Source: Allobrachymonas sp.
GTDB taxonomy: Bacteria > Pseudomonadota > Gammaproteobacteria > Burkholderiales > Burkholderiaceae_C
Direction of reading: 5' to 3'
DNA: 26,393 nt
Assembly: GCA_012036375.1 (NCBI GenBank)
Contig: JAAUOI010000002.1
Coordinates: 1-26,393, forward strand
Positions 17,527 through 24,572 of the stretch are shown here, in pieces. Within the stretch, counting starts at the first letter, position 1. Every line of letters starts with the position of its first letter. The position numbers and the translations under genes are program-made. The notes beneath the pieces were generated by a model. It was not told where the DNA came from. It searched no databases and was given only the letters and a program-made list of their open reading frames with translations.

Positions 17527-17733
17527 TTGACGCCAGAAGCCCGCGCCCGACAAAGCATTGATGCGCTGCTTAATGCAGCGAGATGCGGTTTGGGGGATTT
17601 GATCCGGGGCGTGATCGCGGTCGACTTTGATCGCCGCCTTTCCATCATCTGCGAAGTCAAAGCCGCGGTCGTCACCAAACTGCAGCGCGCGCAGGCGCTG
17701 CGGTTGTCCACATTTTAAAAAGGCGTTTTCAGT
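17527..17733 (+). pseudogene. Chimeric remnant of a type I restriction locus (HsdR start joined to HsdS end)
   Basis: A 63-codon frame opens at a TTG with AAGGAG upstream. Its first 18 residues, MTPEARARQSIDALLNAA, match the usual N-terminus of type I restriction subunit HsdR. From about residue 32 (D-F-D-R-R-L-S-I-I-C-E-V, then LQRAQALRLSTF) it instead resembles the conserved C-terminal end of specificity subunit HsdS. Just past the stop another frame reads F-K-K-A-F-S, the expected HsdS continuation, so there is also a one-base shift near 17711. The simplest reading is a deletion that fused hsdR to the end of hsdS and removed everything between. Assignment rests on motif memory. Confidence 0.55.
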
Positions 17734-18786
17734 ATGTTGATTGGCGTCGATAACAACGACCAGTTGGTCTATCAAGGACATACACCCGGGTACGGCTATG
17801 GGCTTTGGCCGCAGCCTGCATTGTCGCTCGCCACATTATTGCTTACCGAACACGATTTAACCGAGATTGTCCATTAGGGCGTGGAGCTATCGCGAGCGGC
17901 TTTTCGAGGCAGTTTTGACTCAATTTTGGAGGGCGTAGCGGTGCTACGTCCGAGAAAATTGGGGCAAAAATGACCGAAAAGCAGCCGCGAGAGCCCGCGC
18001 AGGCGCGAAGCGCCGCCTAACGGACAATCTCGGTTTAATTGGCTTGCCGTCCGATTCCCATTTGCAAAGTGCAAGGATGATCTTCCGGGAGGATTCGTTT
18101 GACTCAGTGACTCGCAATAGACGTGGGCGTTTGTATTCGGTTTTGCCATCCCGGCCTACGCCATGGTGGGTTAGTCCGCCGGGTGTGCAGCCTTTTACTG
18201 AGCAACGTCAAATGCAACTGTACGGATTTGATAGCAATCTGGTGGGGAGCATGAGCGTACACGTCAATCAGACTTTACTAGCGCTTGGAACCCGCGATGC
18301 ACACTCACTTTGGCGGATCGTTGCTTGCGAGCGCATCGTGTCTGGAGAAGATTTGCTGACGCTGCGGGCGCGGACTTCTTTTGGCACCTTACCTGATTTG
18401 GATGAAAGCAAAGTCCCGGCTGCGCAATTGGCAAAAATCAAGGAAACTTTGGAAAAGCTGGCAGAGGCGGCGTATCGTTCGGGGCCGGAATCTATTGTTG
18501 ATCTTGCTCGGGGGGCAGCGCAGTGGTGCAGGGCCACTTGGCAAGCCGATCAAAAAGGTGATCCTGCGCTTTTGAATGTGGATTTAGGCCACTGGCCGAA
18601 ACGGCTGCAGGAGCAAGATCTGAACCTGTTGGCTGGCATCGCAGGCGCGATTGCGCGCTTGCATAGTCGGGCAAAGCCCAACGAGCAGCACAACATCAAT
18701 CCCGCCCAGTCGTTGAGGATGACGCGGAGTTTGCTCTAGCCAGCGTTGGGATGCTGCTGCGCGAGATTGGATGGGCTCGGCAATGA
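17734..18786 (+). pseudogene. Abortive-infection-like protein with RAKPNEQ C-terminal domain, split by an inserted element
   Basis: The first 42 codons (MLIGVDNNDQLVYQGH to LLLTEHDL) run into a stop at 17875 inside the inserted element. After the element the frame reads I-G-L-P-S-D-S-H-L-Q-S-A-R and on to 18739. Deleting 17861-18038 rejoins them in frame. The C-terminus (IVDLARGAAQWCRATW, LLAGIAGAIARLHSRAKPNEQ) resembles the Abortive-infection C-terminal domain (Abi_C). One base lost near 18705-18714 moves the real end to another frame: EDDAEFALASVGMLLREIGW, stop at 18784-18786, which is the typical Abi_C ending. The intact protein would be about 290 residues. It lies between type I restriction and AbiEii-like genes, fitting a defence role. 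The N-terminal domain is unrecognised. Confidence 0.6.
17861..18033. mobile_element. MITE-like 173-bp hairpin element with terminal inverted repeats and TTTAA target duplication
   Basis: Terminal repeats CCGAGATTGTCCATTAGG (17861-17878) and the complement of 18016-18033 match at 17 of 18 positions. TTTAA flanks both ends (17856-17860 and 18034-18038). The interior is also self-complementary: CGCGAGCGGCTTTTCG pairs with the region near 17983-17998, CAATTTTGGAGG with the AAAATTGG segment, and GCGTAGC/GCTACG close on a GGT tip at 17940-17942. It encodes no protein. It disrupts the Abi-like gene after codon 42 and carries the in-frame TAG. Mobilising transposase unknown. Confidence 0.82.
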
Positions 18787-18832
18787 GTGTTTGCAAAATC
18801 GGAAAATATGTATAAACGATCAGACATGAGTT

Positions 18833-19090
18833 GCTCAAAAACCTTCATTTCGCAGGTTTTCTAGGTGCAATTACCAATGCGGTCACTCTGATGTTGATAC
18901 GTCTCCCAGCCAAGCCGCGGGCGTAATACTCGGCAGATCCTCAAATGGGCGGACTGAGTGGCAAGACTCAGACGGTCGGACACTGAAGGCCCTGCAAGAG
19001 GCGGAGGCGGGGCAGCATGAAGTCGTCAGCCCTTGCTTCATTTTTAATAGCACTCTGCGCAGTTTCTATGCCGGGTGGAGGCCAATTTGA
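18833..19090 (+). pseudogene. Gene fragment resembling a DUF4357 domain
   Basis: An open frame without an obvious start runs to the TGA at 19088-19090. Between 18881 and about 19012 it reads GHSDVDTSPSQAAGVILGRS then SNGRTEWQDSDGRTLKALQE, which resembles DUF4357, a short domain found at the C-termini of GIY-YIG nucleases and other restriction-associated proteins. Nothing upstream in this frame looks like the rest of such a protein, so it is a stranded 3' fragment. Its last codons run through repeat R6. No ribosome-binding site. Confidence 0.4.
19041..19085 (-). repeat. Dispersed repeat copy R6
   Basis: Plus strand AATAGCACTCTGCGCAGTTT, CTATGCCGGGTGGAGGCCAA is the complement of the repeat (TTGGCCTC, CCGGCATA, TGCGCAGAGTGCTATT). 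It lies between the DUF4357-like fragment and the promoter of the wHTH-nucleotidyltransferase pair. Confidence 0.72.
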
Positions 19091-19120
19091 CTTAAATTTT
19101 GAGGGTTGAGCCATGCTTTA

Positions 19121-19146
19121 CATTCGCTGTTCGCGAATAGCGAATG
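19121..19146. promoter_or_regulatory. Inverted repeat CATTCGCT/AGCGAATG upstream of the toxin-antitoxin-like pair
   Basis: Perfect 8-bp arms (19121-19128, 19139-19146) enclose a 10-nt spacer that itself contains the palindrome TTCGCGAA (19130-19137). Nested symmetry of this kind suits a DNA-binding dimer site. It is about 45 bp upstream of the -35 box. Role inferred from position. Confidence 0.45.
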
Positions 19147-19156
19147 CGGCGTATGC

Positions 19157-19175
19157 AATATGCAAATTGCATATT
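19157..19175. promoter_or_regulatory. Perfect palindrome upstream of the promoter (candidate operator 1)
   Basis: AATATGCAA-A-TTGCATATT has 9-bp perfect arms around a single base. Its half-site GCATATT recurs in the second palindrome cluster at 19212-19232, so both probably bind one protein, most likely the wHTH-like product encoded 70 bp downstream. Confidence 0.6.
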
Positions 19176-19189
19176 ATTTTTAAAACATC

Positions 19190-19232
19190 TTGAAAATTAA
19201 ATAAATTCATGGCATATTCAATATGCATATTG
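19190..19232 (+). promoter_or_regulatory. Promoter with overlapping palindromic operators for the wHTH-nucleotidyltransferase operon
   Basis: TTGAAA (19190-19195) and CATATT (19213-19218) are 17 bp apart, a plausible sigma-70 pair. Two perfect palindromes overlap the -10 and start region: GCATATT-C-AATATGC (19212-19226) and CAATATGCATATTG (19219-19232). Binding there would block polymerase, the usual logic of toxin-antitoxin autorepression. Confidence 0.58.
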
Positions 19233-19246
19233 CGTATGGAGTTGGA

Positions 19247-19801
19247 ATGAGCAATTCAGGAATCAAAACAAGGCTGGGGCATTCACAATGGACGTTGAAG
19301 CCGCAGGATTTGGCTGTGGCGTTCAAATTGGTGTGTTTGCAGGGGCAGCGCTTGCCTTATGCGGCCTTGGCGCAGGCGCTGCATATGTCGCCCTTTGAGG
19401 CGCATGCCTGCATTGCACGCTTGTCTGCATCGCGCTTGCTCACAGACGTGGATGGGATTCCTAGCTTGGTGATGCCCGCATTTCGCGCGCTGGTGCTGCA
19501 AGGTGCGGCTTACTTTTTTCCAGCGGTGCGCGGCGAAGTCACGGCGGGCTTCCCAACGGCGCATGGCATGGAGCCTTTGAGATCAAAAGTATTGTTTGCT
19601 GATGAGCTGCCCCCTGTGTGGCCGCACGCAGAGGGGAGCACGCGTGGCACAGCCCTGCTGCCCCTGTATCCCAAGCTGCCCTTGGCGGCTCAGGCCGATC
19701 CGCAGTTTTACGAACTGCTGGCGCTATTTGATGCATTGAGAATAGGCCAAGCAAGGGAGCGCGATATCGTGCGCACTCTGCTAGAGGAGCGCCTGAAATG
19801 A
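19247..19801 (+). CDS. Putative winged-helix DNA-binding partner (antitoxin-like)
   Basis: A 184-residue protein. The start at 19247 has GGAG at 19238-19241; an in-frame ATG at 19223 lies inside the operator and is less likely. Residues about 20-75 (LKPQDLAVAFKLVCLQGQRL, PYAALAQALHMSPFEAHACI, ARLSASRLL) look like a winged helix-turn-helix of the MarR/IclR sort. The C-terminal half is Pro-rich then helical (YELLALFDALRIGQARERDI) and could bind the partner. It overlaps the nucleotidyltransferase start by four bases (ATGA at 19798), and perfect palindromes cover its promoter. These traits match type II/IV toxin-antitoxin operons such as AbiE, but I cannot place it in a named family. Confidence 0.65.
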   Translation: MSNSGIKTRLGHSQWTLKPQDLAVAFKLVCLQGQRLPYAALAQALHMSPFEAHACIARLSASRLLTDVDGIPSLVMPAFRALVLQGAAYFFPAVRGEVTAGFPTAHGMEPLRSKVLFADELPPVWPHAEGSTRGTALLPLYPKLPLAAQADPQFYELLALFDALRIGQARERDIVRTLLEERLK

Positions 19802-20532
19802 ACGCCACGATGAATACCATGACCGACCCGAATCGTGCCCTGCTCGAGCTGGTGGCGCAGGCTTTGGGGCCGGTCTGCGAGGATGTGGTCTTCGTGGGTG
19901 GCTGCGCCACGGGGCTGTTGCTCACGCAAGCTCGTCCAGACAACATTCGTATCACTGAAGATGTGGACATCATTGCTCATGCGCTCACCGCGCGGGACTA
20001 CCATGCGCTGGAAAGCAAGGTGCGTGCAAGAGGCTTTAGCAACGACATGCGGCCAGGCGCGCCGATTTGCCGATGGGTTTTAGGTGCGGTCACGCTGGAT
20101 GTGATGCCCACCATGCCAGACATTCTTGGTTTTGCGAATCGATGGTATCCGTTGGCGGTGCAAACAGCCAAGACTGCGACGTTGAATTCTGGCTTGATGA
20201 TCCGTTTGATTCATGCACCTGTGTTCATCGCGACGAAGCTTGAGGCCTTCAAAGACCGCGGGCATGATGCTAACGGGCAGCCAGACTATCTGGGCGGCCA
20301 CGATCTGGAGGACATCATCACGGTGGTGGATCGTCGGCCAGAGCTTTTAGCTGAGTGCGCGGCTGCGTCTGCTGAGCTGAAAGCCTATCTGGCCGCCGAA
20401 TTCAGCAGGCTGCTTGGGGATGATGACTTCAATACATCACTGGCTGGCCATCTGCCGGGCGATGCAGGTAGCCAGTCTCGTTTACCCAAATTGCGCGATG
20501 CGATTCGTGCATTGGCAAAGCTAGAACCTTGA
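19798..20532 (+). CDS. Nucleotidyltransferase-fold protein, AbiEii/MenT-like (putative toxin)
   Basis: A 244-residue protein with nucleotidyltransferase hallmarks. VVFVGGCATGLLL is the G-G-x-A/C-x strand-helix of the fold. ITEDVDIIAHA holds the D-x-D metal pair about residue 60, and VTLDVMPTMP supplies the third acidic residue. FIATKLEAFKDRG with the following DYLGGHDLEDIITVVD is the Lys/Asp helix region typical of AbiEii-family enzymes. All catalytic positions appear present, so it is probably active. In this family such enzymes modify tRNA or act as growth-inhibiting toxins in phage defence. It is coupled to the upstream wHTH gene. Intact, unlike the neighbouring defence genes. A non-toxin role cannot be excluded. 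Confidence 0.72.
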   Translation: MNATMNTMTDPNRALLELVAQALGPVCEDVVFVGGCATGLLLTQARPDNIRITEDVDIIAHALTARDYHALESKVRARGFSNDMRPGAPICRWVLGAVTLDVMPTMPDILGFANRWYPLAVQTAKTATLNSGLMIRLIHAPVFIATKLEAFKDRGHDANGQPDYLGGHDLEDIITVVDRRPELLAECAAASAELKAYLAAEFSRLLGDDDFNTSLAGHLPGDAGSQSRLPKLRDAIRALAKLEP

Positions 20533-20593
20533 ACGCCACTGCCAATGCCCTCATCTGCGCCTCCAGAAGCCCACATTGCGGCACAATAAAACC

Positions 20594-22412
20594 ATGATCC
20601 GTTTCGGCCTGGCCTGCCTTCTCGCTGCTTTTCGCTGCCCGCCTGGGCCGGGCATGCGTATTCGCTCTGGGGCGACATCAAATACCCGGATGGCTTTGCG
20701 CATTTTGATTACGTGAACCCTGCTGCGCCTAAGGGTGGGGAACTGGTGGCGGTGAGTAATCTGCGGGTGAGCACGTTTGACAAATACAACCCGTTCACGA
20801 TCCGGGGCACTGCGCCGGCCTACCTTGATTCGCTGTTGTTTGAAACCCTGCTCACCGGCGCGATGGACGAGCCGGGCACGGGCTATGGGCTGCTGGCGGA
20901 AGACGTGACGGTGGCGCCCGATGGCATGAGCGCGGTGTTTAAGCTGCGCGCGAATGCGAAGTTTCACAACGGCAAGCCGGTGCTGGCGGCGGATGTGAAG
21001 CACAGCTATGAAGTACTCTCCAGCAAATTCGTGCGCCCCGCATACCGCACGCTGCTGGAAGACGTGGCCGGCGTGGATATTGTGGACGAGCGCACGTGCG
21101 CTTCAATTTCAAAAAGAAGAACCGCGAGCTGCCGCTGACCGTGGGCGGCATTGCGATTTTTAGCCGCGATTGGGGCTTGGAAAAAGATGGCAAACGCAAG
21201 CCTTTTGACCAAGTGGTGATGGATATGCCGATTGGCAGCGGCGCATACAAAATTGGCCCAGTGAATTTTGGCAAAGACATCAGCTATGTGCGCGATGTGA
21301 ACCATTGGGGCAAAGACCTGAATGTGAATCGCGGCCAAGCCAACTTTGACAAGATCACGATCAAGATTTACAAAGATAACACCGCGCGGCTCGAAGGCCT
21401 GAAAGCGGGCGAGTTTGATTTCATGCAGTTTTATTCAGCCGGCGATTGGGCGCGGCGCGTGAGCGGCAAGCGCTTTGACGATGGCCGCCTAAAAAAGGGC
21501 GAGTTCAAGCATCGCTTGCCTACGGGTTTTCAGAGCTACATTTTTAATACCCGGCGCGATAAGTTTCAAGATACTCGCGTGCGCGAAGCCATCGGCATGG
21601 CGATGGATTTCAATTGGATGAGTCGCCAGATGTTTTATGGGCTCTACACGCGGGTCAACGGCTTGTTTGGCAACACCGATTGCCAAGCCACGAGCCTGCC
21701 TTCAGCGCAAGAGCTGGCCTTGCTAGAGCCCTGGCGCGGCAAGATTCCAGAGGCTGCTTTCGGCCCCATGACGAGCCCGCCCAACACCGACGGGCAAGAC
21801 CGCTTGCGCGAGAACCTGCGCCAAGCCATGGCGCTCTTGAAAGACGCGGGCTACACCGTGAAGAACGGGAAGATGACGAACGCCAAAGGTGAGCCGCTGG
21901 TGATTGAGCTGCTGGACAGCTCCGAGGCAGGCTCACGCACACACAGCGCGATGGTGCGCAATCTCGCCAAAATCGGTATTGAGATGCGCATGCGCGTGGT
22001 GGATTTCGCGCTCTATCAAACGCGCTTGAAAAAATTTGATTACGACATGGTGATCATGGCCTTCCCCGGCACGCACACCCCTGGCCAAGAATACGCCGAT
22101 GTGTTTGGCAGCAAGGCAGCGGATACAGAAGATTCTGGCAACTATGCCGGTCTGAAAAATCCTGCAGTTGACGATCTGATCGCCAAGATGGTGGGAGCGC
22201 AAAGCAAGGCCGATCTGCTGCCCGCATGCAAGGCGTTTGAGCGCGTGATTGCACACAGCCATATCTTCATCCCGCAATGGAGCGCCACGCAGCACAACGT
22301 GGCTTACGCTGGGCAGAAGCTGGCCTACAAAGAGCCGATGCCGCCTTATGCAAAGGCAGACGATTGGCTGCTGAATACCTGGTGGGCCAAACCGCAAGCG
22401 GAAACCAAATAA
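20594..22412 (+). CDS. yejA: Oligopeptide ABC transporter substrate-binding protein YejA-like, two frameshifts as read
   Basis: Periplasmic peptide-binding protein of solute-binding family 5, about 606 residues when repaired (E. coli YejA is about 604). The start at 20594 encodes a signal peptide, MIRFGLACLLAAF; one T missing from the T4 run at 20629-20632 separates it from SLPAWAGHAYSLWGDIKYP. A second loss near 21096 splits VDIVDERT from VRFNFKKKNRELP. The body has GDIKYPDGFAHFDYVNPAAP, KGGELVAVSN, FETLLTGAMDEP and a C-terminal FIPQWSATQHNVAYAGQKLA. It captures peptides for the downstream permeases and ATPase; the yejB start directly follows its stop. Confidence 0.9.
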
Positions 22413-23446
22413 ATGTTGGCCTACATCCTCAAACGCCTGCTGCTGATGATCCCCACGTTGTTTGGCGTGCTCTTGCTCACCTTTGTGGTGATTCAATTCG
22501 TGCCCGGCGGGCCGGTGGAGCAATACATGGCGGAAGCGCGTGCGGCCAAAGCGGGTGGTGCAGAGGGCGCAGCGTTTGGGTTTGAGTATCGTGGCGACAA
22601 GGGTGTGGATGCCAAGCGCTTGGCCGAGATCAAGGCGCTGTATGGTTTTGACAAATCCGCACCCGAGCGTTTTTGGATCATGCTCAAGCAATACCTCAGC
22701 TTTGATTTGGGCAAGAGCTTTTTTCAGAACAAGCCGGTGTGGGATTGATCAAGGAGAAATTGCCGGTGTCGATCTCGCTGGGGCTGTGGACGTTTTTTCT
22801 CACTTATCTGATCTCGATCCCGCTGGGGATTAAAAAGGCGGTGAGAGCGGGCAGCGGCTTTGATGTGTGGACGACGCTGATCGTGCTCGTGGGCTATGCG
22901 ATTCCGGGCTTTGTGCTCGGCGTGTTTTTGCTGGTGGTGTTTGGCGGGCAATTGCAGTGGTTTCCGCTGCGGGGCTTGACGTCGAGCAGTTGGGAAACGT
23001 TGTCTCTCGGCGGCAAGATTGTTGATTACCTCTGGCATATCGCCATGCCGGTGACGGCGATGGTGATTGGCAGCTTTGCCACAGTGACGATGCTGACCAA
23101 AAACTCCTTCTTGGAAGAGATTCGCAAGCAGTATGTGATCACGGCGCGGGCGAAAGGTTTGCCTGAGAGGCGAGTGCTCTATGGTCATGTGTTTCGCAAT
23201 GCCATGCTGCAAATCGTGGCGGGCATTCCAGCGGCGTTCATTGGCGCATTCTTTGCGGGTGCGCTGCTGATTGAAACTTTGTTTTCCTTGGATGGCTTGG
23301 GGCTGCTGGGCTATGAGGCGGTGATTCGGCGGGATTACCCGGTGGTGCTTGGAACACTTTATCTGTTTACCTTGATCGGCTTGGTGACGAAGCTGATTTC
23401 TGACCTCTCTTACGTGCTGATTGACCCGAGGGTGAAGTTCGAATGA
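22413..23446 (+). CDS. yejB: Oligopeptide ABC transporter permease YejB-like, frameshifted as read
   Basis: Inner-membrane permease, about 344 residues when repaired, with six or so helices starting MLAYILKRLLLMIPTLFGVL. It breaks at the TT of 22745-22746; one added T gives NKPVWDLIKEKLPVSISLGL, the expected join. The second part has LISIPLGIKKAVRAGSGFDV, the EAA-loop-like region KNSFLEEIRKQYVITARAKG and AALLIETLFSLDGLGLLG. It pairs with YejE to form the pore. Start follows yejA immediately; stop overlaps yejE by four bases. Confidence 0.9.
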
Positions 23447-24572
23447 ACGGAACGACCACCCCCGAAGCGATCTCCGATCGCCTCCCCCTCAAGGGGGCAC
23501 CGCTGGTGGACGGGCAAAGCCCGATCCACGGCGGTCGCTCGCAAGAGGCATCCCCATCGCCGTCACGCCGCGCCTGGCTGCGCTTCAAACGCAATCGCTT
23601 GGGGTATTGGAGCTTGATCATCCTCGCGGCGATCTTTTTGCTGAGTCTTGTCGCTGAGGTGATTTCTAACGACAAGCCGCTGGTGGCGCGCTACAACGGC
23701 CAGTGGCTTTTTCCGATGGTGCAAAACGTGCCGGAGACGGCCGTGGGTGGCGATTTTCAAACGAATGCGGATTTTCTCGATCCGTTTGTGAAAGAGCAGT
23801 TTGCACAACCGGGCAATTTCGCGCTGATGCCGCTCAACCCGTATCACCACAGCACGCTCAATTACTACGCCAAAGCGCCGAATCCTGCGCCTCCCTCTGG
23901 GGACAACTGGTTGGGCACGGACGACCGGGGGCGTGATGTGGCGGCGCGTCTGCTGTATGGATTTCGCGTCAGCATCTTGTTTGCCCTGGCGCTCACGGTG
24001 ATTGGTGTGGCTTTGGGCATCGTGGCTGGCGCGGTTCAAGGCTACTTTGCAGGGCGCACAGATCTGGTGTTTCAGCGCTTCATCGAAATTTGGGGCTCGA
24101 TGCCCGAGCTGTATCTGCTGATCATTTTTGCTGCAGTGTTTGAGCCGAGCGTGATTCTGCTCGTCGTGCTGCTTAGCTTGTTTGGCTGGATGGGTTTGTC
24201 GGACTACGTGCGTGCTGAGTTTCTGCGCAATCGCCAAATGGACTACGTGCGCGCGGCGCGGGCGCTGGGAGCCAGCCTTGGCAAGTGATCACGCGGCATG
24301 TGCTGCCCAACAGCTTGACGCCGGTGATTACGTTTTTGCCGTTCAGAATGAGCGGCGCAATTCTGGCGCTCACGTCGCTAGATTTTCTGGGCTTGGGTGT
24401 TCCACCGGGCACGCCTTCTCTGGGCGAGATGTTGGCGATTGGCAAAAACAGCATTGATGCTTGGTGGATTTCACTCGCGACCTTTGCGGTGCTGGTGATC
24501 ACGCTTTTACTTTTGACTTTCATGGGTGATGCGCTGCGCGATGCGCTGGACCCCAGAAAGGCTGTTGTATGA
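23443..24572 (+). CDS. yejE: Oligopeptide ABC transporter permease YejE-like, repeat-derived N-terminus, frameshifted as read
   Basis: Second permease, about 376 residues when repaired; E. coli YejE is about 341. The extra length is at the N-terminus (MNGTTTPEAISDRLPLKGAP to QEASPSPS), encoded by a GC-rich hairpin repeat, before the normal RRAWLRFKRNRLGYWSLIIL. Later parts are SNDKPLVARYNGQWLFPMVQ, DNWLGTDDRGRDVAARLLYG, FGWMGLSDYVRAEFLRNRQM and DYVRAARALGASLGK. One G is missing at 24285; restoring it gives GKVITRHVLPNSLTP, the conserved EAA-loop continuation. Ends PRKAVV, overlapping yejF (ATGA at 24569-24572). Confidence 0.9.
23461..23565. repeat. GC-rich hairpin repeat inside the start of yejE
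   Basis: CCCCCT-CA-AGGGGG (23484-23497) is followed by a longer hairpin: ACCGC (23499-23503), GTGGACGGGC (23506-23515), AAA, GCCCG (23519-23523), TCCAC (23525-23529), GCGGT (23532-23536). Paired arms like these are typical of intergenic repeats in Comamonadaceae, recognised from memory. Here it is translated. Confidence 0.6.

Noticed and set aside
17861..18033. Reading the hairpin element as a rho-independent terminator
   Set aside because: It is far too long, has no T-run at its end and has terminal repeats with a target duplication, which a terminator would not show.
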